Below are positions 9,118 through 16,402 of a stretch of DNA of 36,907 nt, piece by piece. The notes beneath the pieces are model-generated. The model ran no database searches, was not told the DNA's origin, and saw nothing but the letters and a program-made list of their open reading frames with translations. The position numbers were made by a program, and so were the translations under genes. This DNA is from Gammaproteobacteria bacterium (GTDB taxonomy: Bacteria; Pseudomonadota; Gammaproteobacteria; Pseudomonadales; Pseudomonadaceae). The DNA lies in assembly GCA_023475025.1 (NCBI GenBank), contig JAMCWB010000068.1, positions 1 to 36,907 on the forward strand, given 5' to 3'. The number at the start of each line of letters is the position of its first letter. The stretch's first letter is position 1.

Positions 9118-10364
9118 GCGGAATCCTCCTGCAATGCCTCAACCACACGCAGGGCGCTGACCACGCCATCTTCATGAAAGCCATTGGCCCAGTAGGCGCC
9201 ACAGAAGTAGCTGTGCCGGGTGCCGAGCAATTCGCGCCAGCGCTGCTGGGCCTGTTGCGCTGGCAAGCTGAATTGCGGGTGAGCATAGTTGAAGCGGGCG
9301 AGAATCTTGTCAGGATCAATGGCCGCGGTCTGGTTCAGGCTGACACAGAAGGTCTCAGGCGCCTGAATACCCTGCAGTATGTTCATGTTGTAGGTCACTG
9401 CCGCCGGTTGCTGGTGGTCGCCGCCCAGGCGGTAGTTCCAGCTGGCCCAGGCCAGTTTGCGATCAGGCAGCAGACGGGTATCGGTGTGCAGTACGACATC
9501 GTTGTCGGCGTAGCCGATGGCGCCCAGAATGGCCAGCTCCTGCTCACTGGGCTCACTGAGCAAGGCCAGCGCCTGATCGCTGTGACAGGCAAAGATCACC
9601 TTGTCGAAATGTTCACTGCTGGCCGCACTGTGCAGGGTAACGCCTGCGGTGGTGCGCTCAACCCGCTGCACCGGGCAATTCAGCCGGATGCGATCGGCAA
9701 AGGCCGCGCTCAGGGGGGCAACATAACTGCGTGAGCCGCCTTGAATGACTCGCCACTGCGGCCGGTCACTGACCGACAGCAGGCCGTGATTACGGAAAAA
9801 GCGCACAAAGAACTGCAGCGGGAAAGCCAGCATGTCTGCCAGCGACATGGACCAGATCGCCGAGCCCATGGGGATGATGTAGTGATCAATAAAGCGCTGA
9901 CCGTACTTCTCGGCAACCAGATAGTCGCCCAGAGTCGTATCGGCACTGATGCGCTCCTCATGGAGGTCGCGCAGTGCCTGCTTGTTGAAGCGCAGGATAT
10001 CGCTGACCATGCCGAGAAAGCCGGGCGACAGCAGGTTGCGACGCTGGGCGAACAGGCTGTTGAGGTTGTTGCCGTTGTATTCCATGCGGCTGACCGGGTC
10101 ATGTACGGAAAAGCTCATTTCGGTCGGCTGTGAACTCACCCCGATATCATTCATCAACTGGATAAAGTTGGGGTAGGTCCAGTCGTTGAAGACAATAAAC
10201 CCGGTGTCGATGGCATAGGGCTGGCCCTGGACTTCTACGTCGACGGTGTGGGTGTGTCCGCCGACCCAGTCAGCAGCTTCGAACAGGGTCAGTTCGTGCT
10301 GGGCAGCCAGCTTGTAGCCGCAGACCAGGCCGGAAATACCACTACCGATAATGGCGATTCGCAT
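9114..10364 (-). CDS. NAD(P)/FAD-dependent oxidoreductase (flavin amine-oxidase fold)
   Basis: This 416-residue protein has the dinucleotide-binding loop GSGISG at residues 7-12, then the acidic end FEAADWVGGHTHT, characteristic of flavin amine-oxidase/phytoene-desaturase-like enzymes. FVVFND-like segment GFIVFNDWTYPNF and the C-terminal FCGAYWANGFHEDG are typical of the subgroup that travels with DUF1365 and CFA-like genes. A plausible role is oxidation or desaturation of a phospholipid acyl chain, but that is inference. The start shares one base with the SDR stop (TGATG), and the end overlaps DUF1365 by four bases. Confidence 0.88.
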   Translation of the reverse strand: MRIAIIGSGISGLVCGYKLAAQHELTLFEAADWVGGHTHTVDVEVQGQPYAIDTGFIVFNDWTYPNFIQLMNDIGVSSQPTEMSFSVHDPVSRMEYNGNNLNSLFAQRRNLLSPGFLGMVSDILRFNKQALRDLHEERISADTTLGDYLVAEKYGQRFIDHYIIPMGSAIWSMSLADMLAFPLQFFVRFFRNHGLLSVSDRPQWRVIQGGSRSYVAPLSAAFADRIRLNCPVQRVERTTAGVTLHSAASSEHFDKVIFACHSDQALALLSEPSEQELAILGAIGYADNDVVLHTDTRLLPDRKLAWASWNYRLGGDHQQPAAVTYNMNILQGIQAPETFCVSLNQTAAIDPDKILARFNYAHPQFSLPAQQAQQRWRELLGTRHSYFCGAYWANGFHEDGVVSALRVVEALQEDSA

Positions 10365-11131
10365 CAGTTAGAACCTCTATTATCGGGTCGGGCCATGCCC
10401 TTGGTCAGGGCGAAACGCACACTGTTGGGCAAACTGCCAAGCAGGCGCAGAAAGCCGATGAACAGGCCAGGGAAGCGAATTTCCCGTTGGCCGCGGGCAA
10501 TGCCTTTGACGATCTTGCGTGCAGCCTGTTCGCTGCTGACCTGCATCGGCATGGGGAAATCATTCTGTGCGGTCAGCGGCGTTTCGACAAAACCGGGGCT
10601 AACCAGACTGACGCCGATATTCCACTGCGCCAGATCCAGTTCCAGTGACTGGAACAGATAACGCATGGCGGCCTTGGATGCACCGTAGGCCTCGGCACGT
10701 GGCAGCGGGCAGAAGGTTACACTGCTGCCAACCCCGACCAGCCGGGGTTGGTTACCCTTTCGCAGCAAGGGCAGAGCAGCTTCGATGCAGTGCACCGTGC
10801 CCTGAACATTGGCTGCCATGACGCGGGCAAAGAGCGTAGAGTCAAACTGGGCCACATCCACATACTCGCAGGTGCCAGCGTTGAGAATCGCCAGATCCAG
10901 TGCGCCCCATTTGTCATCGAGTGCCTGGCCGACGGCCAGGACCTGGTCGAGCTCAGTCATATCGGCCGGCAGCACCTCGATCTGACCGGGAAACTCGGCG
11001 GCCAGTTCTTCCAGGGGCTCGCGGCGCCGGGCAGTCAGCGCCAGCTGATGACCGGCAGCAGCCAGTTCACGGGCCAGCGCCTGACCGATACCGCTGGAGG
11101 CGCCAGTCAGCCAGATTCGTTGCGGTGTCAT
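10364..11131 (-). CDS. Short-chain dehydrogenase/reductase (SDR)
   Basis: This is a classical SDR of 255 residues. The cofactor loop TGASSGIG is at 9-16, the NAG motif at 84-86, and the catalytic residues are Ser136/Ser137, Tyr149 and Lys153 (YGASK). The PGFVETPLT segment follows. I chose ATG 11131 because it overlaps the SnoaL stop (ATGA) and has AAGGAG seven bases upstream; the upstream in-frame start at 11152 lacks such a site. It likely uses NADP(H) on a carbonyl or alcohol. The substrate is unknown, but the operon suggests a lipid-derived molecule. Confidence 0.88.
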   Translation of the reverse strand: MTPQRIWLTGASSGIGQALARELAAAGHQLALTARRREPLEELAAEFPGQIEVLPADMTELDQVLAVGQALDDKWGALDLAILNAGTCEYVDVAQFDSTLFARVMAANVQGTVHCIEAALPLLRKGNQPRLVGVGSSVTFCPLPRAEAYGASKAAMRYLFQSLELDLAQWNIGVSLVSPGFVETPLTAQNDFPMPMQVSSEQAARKIVKGIARGQREIRFPGLFIGFLRLLGSLPNSVRFALTKGMARPDNRGSN

Positions 11132-11556
11132 GCCAATCTCCTTTTCAGCCACGCAATCAGCCGGCCAAGCAGTGGCAAGTGCTCGTAGAGCAGGGCACCG
11201 GCATCAAAATAGTCACGGTGACGGTACACCTTGTCGCCACGGAACTGCAGAAAACTACAGCCTTCGACCGCAATCGGTTGGCCGCGTTGCAGGCGGGGAT
11301 GTTGAAAGGTCATGGTCCAGCGCAGCACGACTTCAGTATCACTGAGCTGCTGGCAGTGGTGAAAGGTAAAGTCGATATGACGCACATTGGCATAGAGGTT
11401 GGCGCAGTAATCGCGCATGGCCGCCAACCCCTGGATGGTATGCAAGGGGTCAGTAAACACCATGTCATCGTGATACAGCTCAGCCAGCTGCTCAAGGTTG
11501 TTCTTGTTGAGTGCGGCAAAGCCCTGGGCGAATCGTTCGGCAGCGGTCATGGTCAT
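11128..11556 (-). CDS. SnoaL/NTF2-like protein
   Basis: This 142-residue protein fits the NTF2-like alpha+beta barrel: MTAAERFAQGFAALNKNNLEQLAELYHDDMVFTDPLHTIQG is the usual opening with the Asp-Pro turn, followed by strands LRWTMTF and VEGCSFLQFRGDKVYRHRDYFD. Such proteins bind small hydrophobic molecules or act as isomerases, dehydratases or hydroxylases. I cannot assign a reaction. The start at 11556 overlaps the photolyase stop as ATGA. The frame could be extended far upstream, but only inside the photolyase gene. Members sit next to phr in related light-induced operons. Confidence 0.82.
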   Translation of the reverse strand: MTMTAAERFAQGFAALNKNNLEQLAELYHDDMVFTDPLHTIQGLAAMRDYCANLYANVRHIDFTFHHCQQLSDTEVVLRWTMTFQHPRLQRGQPIAVEGCSFLQFRGDKVYRHRDYFDAGALLYEHLPLLGRLIAWLKRRLA

Positions 11557-12980
11557 GTGCTTTCCCCCAGGGATTTGAAGACATCGAGGGCTCGTTGTCG
11601 GGTCTGTTTCAGGTCGACAATGGCGGTGGGGTAGTCGATCGCACTGAACAGGTCGGCCCTGACCGGTTGATGAATCTGCTTGCCCTTGAGGCCAGCCAGT
11701 TCCGGCAGCCACTGGCGGATAAAGTCGCCCTGGGGGTCGAATTTTTCCGATTGGGTCAGTGGGTTGAAGATGCGGAAATAGGGCGCAGCATCGGTGCCAG
11801 TGGACGCACTCCACTGCCAGCCACCATTGTTGGCGGCGAGGTCGCCATCAATCAGGTGTTGCATAAACCAGCGCTCGCCTTCACGCCAGTCAATCAACAG
11901 GTTCTTGGTCAGGAACATGGCACTGAGCATGCGCAGGCGGTTGTGCATCCAGCCGGTTGCCAGCAGCTGACGCATGGCTGCATCCAGAATCGGGAAGCCG
12001 GTCTTGCCCTGTTGCCAGGCCTTGAGCGCGGCGGCATCGGTGCGCCAGGGCACGCTGTCCATCTCCAGACGAAAAGCCTGATGCCTTGAGACCCGTGGGT
12101 AGCAGACCAGAATATGCTTGTAGAACTCGCGCCAGAGTAATTCGTTGATCCAGCTGACGGCGCCTGGTTGACCACTGTCGAATTCGCCCTGGTTGCAGGC
12201 CAGTGCGGCATGCAGGCACTGGCGCACGGAGAGCACACCGCCAGTCAGGTAGGCTGACAGGCGGCTGGTGCCGTCGATATCGGGACGATTTCGTTGCTCG
12301 TCATAATCAGCCATGATCCGTTCGCAGAACAGGTTAAGGCGTTCAGTGGCGGCATCTTCGCCGGCTGGCCAGAGTGCGCGCTGGCTATCGCTGGCGCGAA
12401 AGTCTTCCAGCTCGGTCGGTACCGGGTCGCTGGCACAGGGAGCCTGTTGTTGGGCCTTGATGCGCGGCAGGCAGGCGGGGGTACGCTGGTGCAGCTGCCG
12501 GTAGGCAAGGCGGCGGAACTGACTGTAGACCTTGAACATGCTGCCGGCCTGAGTCAGCAGGCTTCCAGGTTTGAATAGCAATTGATCGGTGTAGCGCTGA
12601 CAGACCAGATCGGCATCGTCAAAGGCTGCAGCAACAGCATCATCGCGTTGCTGCTCATGAAGGCCGTATTCGTCATTAAAATGCAGGCATTGTGCATCCA
12701 GCGAATCAGCCAGTTGCAACAGTGCTGTGGGCGCATCTTTCCAGTCCGGCACATCAAGGATGCGCAGAGGGATATTCAGCGCCTGCAGCGCGTGACTCAG
12801 GTTGGCCAGGTTGCGCAGCCAGAAGTCCATCTTGATCGCTGCGTCGTCGTGGGCTTGCCAGGTAGCCGGGCTGAGCAGGCAGACCACGACAACTGGACCT
12901 TGCTCACGGGCATGCCAGAGGGCGTGGTTATCGCTCAGGCGCAAATCATTGCGCAGCCAGCAGAGCTGCAGTGCGCTCAT
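11553..12980 (-). CDS. phrB: Deoxyribodipyrimidine photolyase (class I CPD)
   Basis: This flavoenzyme uses blue light to split cyclobutane pyrimidine dimers. It has 475 residues, close to E. coli PhrB. The N-terminal antenna domain (LCWLRNDLRLSDNHAL) is followed by the FAD-binding domain: 'TSRLSAYLTGGVLS', 'WINELLWREFYKHIL', 'WMHNRLRMLSAMFLTKNLLIDWR' and 'GGWQWSASTGTDAAPYFRIFNP'. This pattern is that of a repair photolyase rather than a cryptochrome. The ATG at 12980 overlaps the regulator stop and has GGAGG four bases upstream. Light induction is expected from the operon's promoter sites. Confidence 0.96.
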   Translation of the reverse strand: MSALQLCWLRNDLRLSDNHALWHAREQGPVVVVCLLSPATWQAHDDAAIKMDFWLRNLANLSHALQALNIPLRILDVPDWKDAPTALLQLADSLDAQCLHFNDEYGLHEQQRDDAVAAAFDDADLVCQRYTDQLLFKPGSLLTQAGSMFKVYSQFRRLAYRQLHQRTPACLPRIKAQQQAPCASDPVPTELEDFRASDSQRALWPAGEDAATERLNLFCERIMADYDEQRNRPDIDGTSRLSAYLTGGVLSVRQCLHAALACNQGEFDSGQPGAVSWINELLWREFYKHILVCYPRVSRHQAFRLEMDSVPWRTDAAALKAWQQGKTGFPILDAAMRQLLATGWMHNRLRMLSAMFLTKNLLIDWREGERWFMQHLIDGDLAANNGGWQWSASTGTDAAPYFRIFNPLTQSEKFDPQGDFIRQWLPELAGLKGKQIHQPVRADLFSAIDYPTAIVDLKQTRQRALDVFKSLGEST

Positions 12981-13873
12981 ATGGCCTCCTGCAACCAGCT
13001 CAGCAAGCGGCTGTGCGCTCGGCTGGGCAGGTCGGCCAGCGGCTGGATGCCGAGTGTGGTCAGTTCCTCGCCATGGATGAGGGCAGCGGGGCCAGCCATG
13101 AACAGGGGGGTGTCGTGATGGTCACTCAATTTTGGCAACTGCCGGCGCAGCTGAGCGGCTGGCAGGGCCTGGCTGCTGAACATGATCAGCGCCTGGGCCT
13201 GGTTATGTTCACACAGCAGGCCGAGCTCGCTGGCGGGCACTTCCCATTCAAGCAGATTGATATGATAGCCCTCGTTGCTCAGCAGTAGTGCCAGTAACCA
13301 GAGACCCGGTTCACAGTGCTGGTCTGACAGGCTGGCCAGCGCCAGCCGCGGGCCATGCGCGTGGCAATTGTTGTGATACAGCCGGGTGGCCAACTTGCTG
13401 CGCAGCCAGGTATGGGCGAAAACCTGTTCCAGTTGGCTGCCGAACTGGCCTTGCCAGCGCTGTTCGAGCTGTTGCAGTAGCGGTTCGAGCAGTTGGGTGC
13501 ACAGGGTCCGAACCGGGTAGTGTGCGGCGGCATGGTTATAGATCTGTTCCAGCTGGATTGGGTCGAACGCCAGCAAGGCATTGAGCAGGTCTTGCTGTGC
13601 CTGTTGCCAGGGGCTGTCTATCATCGGGCGTGAGGGGTTAGGGCGTTCCAGTAGTTCCTTGACCTGACTCACGGCGACGCCACGTTCCAGCCAGGTCAGG
13701 ATTGACTGTATCTGCGCCAGATGACGATCAGAATACAAGCGGTGGCCCTTGGGCGTACGGTGTGGCTTGATCAATCCGTAGCGACGCTCCCAGGCACGCA
13801 GAGTGACGGCATTGACGCCGGTCATGCGCGACACTTCGCGGATAGGCAGCATGGCGGATTCATTGGTTGGCAT
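12977..13873 (-). CDS. MerR-family light-response regulator (LitR/CarH-like, PplR1 type)
   Basis: This 298-residue protein has an N-terminal MerR winged helix (LPIREVSRMTGVNAVTLRAWERRYGL, residues 9-34; TPKGHRLYSD, 40-49). A helical bundle and a cobalamin-binding-like Rossmann region (about 175-298) follow. DQHCEPG at 184-190 resembles the ExHxxG motif but with one extra residue. Against CarH as I recall it, Trp140 is retained, while the Glu/His pair that contacts adenosylcobalamin appears to be Gln150/Val151. P. putida class II LitR proteins act with a LOV photoreceptor rather than B12. The start is ATG 13873 with AGGAG seven bases upstream; the TTG at 13879 has its AGGAG too close. It probably represses its own operon in the dark. 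Confidence 0.87.
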   Translation of the reverse strand: MPTNESAMLPIREVSRMTGVNAVTLRAWERRYGLIKPHRTPKGHRLYSDRHLAQIQSILTWLERGVAVSQVKELLERPNPSRPMIDSPWQQAQQDLLNALLAFDPIQLEQIYNHAAAHYPVRTLCTQLLEPLLQQLEQRWQGQFGSQLEQVFAHTWLRSKLATRLYHNNCHAHGPRLALASLSDQHCEPGLWLLALLLSNEGYHINLLEWEVPASELGLLCEHNQAQALIMFSSQALPAAQLRRQLPKLSDHHDTPLFMAGPAALIHGEELTTLGIQPLADLPSRAHSRLLSWLQEAI

Positions 13874-13894
13874 GGGCAATCTCCTGGGCCATGG

Positions 13895-14851
13895 TCAGAT
13901 GGCGTTACGCAGGCTGAGCCCGGGCGGGTGAGGTTGCAGGTAAGCCTGTTGGTGCAGGTAACCGTCAGGGTGCTTCATCAGGTGATGCTTCAGTAAGGTG
14001 AGCGGGACGATCAAGGGCACCTGCCCCTGCCGGTATTCTGCGATTAGGGAGTCCATTTCCTGGCGTTCATCACTGCTCAGCACACGTTTGAAATGACCGG
14101 CAATATGCGCCAGTACATTGCTGTGTGTGCCGCGATTGGCCACTTTTTTCAGGCTGACCATGAGCAGCTCGAAATAAGCCTCGGCAATGGCGGACAGGTC
14201 AGTGGTTGAGAGGTTGGCGAGCAACTGGCCCATGCGCTGATAATGCGCCGGGTGGTGGGCCAGTAGCAGGTATTTGTGCCGGGCATGGAATGTGAGCAGG
14301 CTTCTGGCCGTCAACCCGTCGGCTGTCATTTGCTGCCAGGCGGCATACACCATGACCCGGGTCACAAAGTTCTCGCGGAGTACCGGGTCATGCAGGCGAC
14401 CTTCTTCTTCAACCGGCAACAAGGGGTGCTGGCGCATCAGTTCCGCGGCAAAAGCACCTGCTGCCGTGCCCTGGGCGGGGTGTCCGTTGGCTTGATAGAC
14501 CTTGACCCTTTCCATGCCGCAACTCGGCGACTTCTGCATCAAGATAAAACCGCACAGTTGGGTTTGCTCGTCGGCGACCTTGCGGGCGTAGCGGTGCAGT
14601 TCGTCGGTCACATCCAGGCTGGCTGTCTTGCTACCTACTACCCGAGGCTGGCTCGGCTCTCCAACCAGGCGGATAGGTTCGCGGGGTGTGCCCAGGCCAA
14701 TGCTGACTTCCGGGCAGAACGGCACCAGCGAAAAACTGTCACCCAGTTGAACGGTGCACAGGCGTGAGTGCTTGTGCCCGCCGTTGAAACGGACTGGACT
14801 TCCCAGCAAGCATTGGCTGATGCCAATAGGGATGCGCTGTGAATCAAGCAT
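13895..14851 (-). CDS. DUF523 (TudS-like) plus DUF1722 fusion protein
   Basis: This 318-residue protein joins two domains. The first (about 1-165) is DUF523: IGISQCLLGSPVRFNGGHK, PFCPEVSIGLGTPREP and SPSCGMERVKVY. Cys14, Cys46 and Cys111 are the likely ligands of a [4Fe-4S] cluster, as in the thiouracil desulfidase TudS. The second (about 185-300) is DUF1722 (HARHKYLLLAHHPAHYQRMGQLLA, then a His- and Lys-rich helical part), of unknown function. The YbgA-type fusion often accompanies phr, suggesting a role in nucleic-acid damage or thionucleobase detoxification; that is inference. It is the first gene of the operon, 15 bases ahead of the regulator. Confidence 0.88.
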   Translation of the reverse strand: MLDSQRIPIGISQCLLGSPVRFNGGHKHSRLCTVQLGDSFSLVPFCPEVSIGLGTPREPIRLVGEPSQPRVVGSKTASLDVTDELHRYARKVADEQTQLCGFILMQKSPSCGMERVKVYQANGHPAQGTAAGAFAAELMRQHPLLPVEEEGRLHDPVLRENFVTRVMVYAAWQQMTADGLTARSLLTFHARHKYLLLAHHPAHYQRMGQLLANLSTTDLSAIAEAYFELLMVSLKKVANRGTHSNVLAHIAGHFKRVLSSDERQEMDSLIAEYRQGQVPLIVPLTLLKHHLMKHPDGYLHQQAYLQPHPPGLSLRNAI

Positions 14852-14864
14852 GGCCTGTACCTCT

Positions 14865-14921
14865 TATACAGTAACAAGGTTGTGTACAAGAATTAGTGTA
14901 CACAAGTCTCATATTTGTACA
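14865..14921. promoter_or_regulatory. Putative PplR1/LitR operator cluster upstream of the photolyase operon
   Basis: TATACA (14865-14870), exactly 12 bases, then TGTACA (14883-14888) fits the P. putida PplR1 site T(G/A)TACA-N12-TGTA(C/T)A as I recall it. Two more TGTACA boxes follow at 14897-14902 and 14916-14921, eight and 13 bases apart from their neighbours. The array starts 14 bases before the ATG of the DUF523-DUF1722 gene and lies in the gap that also ends the Trp-rich gene. Box positions are read directly; the binding protein is inferred. Confidence 0.75.
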
Positions 14922-14959
14922 AGTATTATAAAGGTCACGCAAGTTGATTTGTGCTGCGG

Positions 14960-15175
14960 TCAGCGCCAGCCCATCAGCCAGCGATCGTCATCACGCAGCT
15001 GTCGCCAGTCCAATCGTTGCGAGCGCCGGGTCAGCACGGCTTCCAGCTCAACGGCCTGGATCTGCTCCAGTTCATCGCGGTACAGGGCCGTCACCATGAA
15101 GTGGCGTTCACGTTGCACCGGATGCTTGGCCGTCCATTTTGAGTGCAGCATCTTTTCCGGGTTCAGTCGGTGCAT
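14960..15175 (-). CDS. Small Trp-rich protein (TIGR02450 family)
   Basis: This 71-residue protein, MHRLNPEKMLHSKWTA and onward, matches the small TIGR02450 family: a conserved LNP-K-LLHSKWTA start, 'REKHF'-like REREHF segment (RERHFMVTALYRDE), and a Trp-rich tail ending WLMGWR. Its function is not known. It begins four bases after the upstream flavin oxidoreductase gene ends, so the two form one unit. It stops about 40 bases before the operator cluster of the photolyase operon. Confidence 0.82.
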   Translation of the reverse strand: MHRLNPEKMLHSKWTAKHPVQRERHFMVTALYRDELEQIQAVELEAVLTRRSQRLDWRQLRDDDRWLMGWR

Positions 15176-15179
15176 AGTG

Positions 15180-16169
15180 TCAGTGTTTGCTCATCAGGGT
15201 TTTCGCTGCTTGCTGGCCACTGAGCCAGGCATTCTCGACCCGGCCCCCAAGGCACCAGTCGCCACAGGCATAGAGCCCGAGTTCGGGGGCGGCGAGAGCC
15301 CCCCATTCACACTGTTGTCCGGGGCGAGCATAGAGCCAGCGATGCAGATGGCTGAACTGAGCGGGCGGCAGATCCATGCCGAGCACCTCCGCGAAAGCGG
15401 ACAACAGGCCCTGGCTGACATCGGCTTTGTCGGTCTCCAGGTTCATCTGGGCCCAGCCGGGTGTTGACTGCAGGACCCAGGTGTCAGCTTGCTCACGCCC
15501 GGGTTTACTGCTGTTGCGGGAGATCCAGTCAAGCGGGCCTTCGCGTACAAAGCAAGCTTCTACCTGTGTGTCCAGAGGTTCGCTAAAGCTCAGGGCCAAT
15601 GTCCAGCCAGGCAACATCTCAACCTGGCGGGCGGCATGCGCCAACTGACTGGCTGGCTCCAGTAAAGGCGCCGCTTGCGGCGCAGGTGTGGCAACGATGA
15701 CCCGGTCAAAGGCGCCATACTCCTGGTTCTGGTCATCTACCAGCAACCACTGCCCATCAGCCTGAGGCTGAAGCTTTTCGATTCGGGTACTGCTGATCAA
15801 TTCCAGACCTTCCAGCAAGGCGCGCGACCAGGCTGACATGCGCGGGTAACCCACAAATCGCTGCTGGTCATCGGTGGAGCGGCGCAAGCCGGACTGGTCA
15901 TATTGATAGACGCGCGGTGTCCACTCCTCGACGTAGCCGGCATCCAGCCAGCCCTTGAGTTCCTGGCGAAAACCATGATCGCGGGCAGTGAAATACTGTG
16001 CCCCCATATCGAAATTGCCAAAATCGGTGCGCTTGCTGCTCAGGCGCCCACCACTACCGCGACTCTTGTCGAACAGGGTGACGGCGTGACCAGCTGAAGC
16101 CAGGCTGCGGGCGGCACTGATACCGGCCAGTCCGGCACCTATGATGGCGATGTTTAGCACGTGCGACAT
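15180..16169 (-). CDS. NAD(P)/FAD-dependent oxidoreductase (renalase-like)
   Basis: This 329-residue protein begins MSHVLNIAIIGAGLAG, with the Rossmann loop GAGLAG at 11-16, then FDKSRGSGGRLSSKR and 'FDMGAQYFTARD', hallmarks of the bacterial renalase-like flavin oxidoreductases. The C-terminal YACGDWCLGGRVENAWLSG is the second FAD-binding segment. The natural substrate is not established for most relatives. I chose ATG 16169 because the Rossmann motif starts at once; the reading frame runs 58 codons further upstream without resemblance to the family. A light-regulator-type operator sits 53-76 bases upstream of this start. Confidence 0.86.
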   Translation of the reverse strand: MSHVLNIAIIGAGLAGISAARSLASAGHAVTLFDKSRGSGGRLSSKRTDFGNFDMGAQYFTARDHGFRQELKGWLDAGYVEEWTPRVYQYDQSGLRRSTDDQQRFVGYPRMSAWSRALLEGLELISSTRIEKLQPQADGQWLLVDDQNQEYGAFDRVIVATPAPQAAPLLEPASQLAHAARQVEMLPGWTLALSFSEPLDTQVEACFVREGPLDWISRNSSKPGREQADTWVLQSTPGWAQMNLETDKADVSQGLLSAFAEVLGMDLPPAQFSHLHRWLYARPGQQCEWGALAAPELGLYACGDWCLGGRVENAWLSGQQAAKTLMSKH

Positions 16170-16221
16170 GGGGAAGTCAGACTCCGTTACGGATTGGATA
16201 CAGAATTGGCTCGACAAAACT

Positions 16222-16245
16222 TGTACATGGCAAAAAGTGTGTATA
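16222..16245. promoter_or_regulatory. Putative PplR1/LitR operator upstream of the flavin oxidoreductase
   Basis: TGTACA (16222-16227), exactly 12 bases, then TGTATA (16240-16245) is a full match to the T(G/A)TACA-N12-TGTA(C/T)A consensus. It lies in the 233-base gap between the divergent flavin oxidoreductase (ATG 16169) and the TIGR01777 gene (ATG 16403). Its distance suits control of the former. Confidence 0.72.
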
Positions 16246-16402
16246 GCATCGCTCAATCTGATGGTGGCTGCAAGCATCTGACAGCGCGATAGCTTAGACT
16301 GATTCAGCAGAATCATATCCTTCCTGTGAAACCAGCTGCGCACAGGTATGGCAATTCAGCCATTGTTGCTTGCAGTACAGGCACATAACCAGGAGAGACG
16401 GC

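Noticed and set aside
10900-11634. Plus-strand frame of 244 codons opposite the SDR and SnoaL genes
   Set aside because: Arg/Pro/Gln-rich translation typical of an out-of-frame shadow; the minus-strand genes have clear motifs and ribosome sites.
12582-13118. Plus-strand frame opposite photolyase and the regulator
   Set aside because: Shadow of the two minus-strand genes; no ribosome site or recognisable domain.
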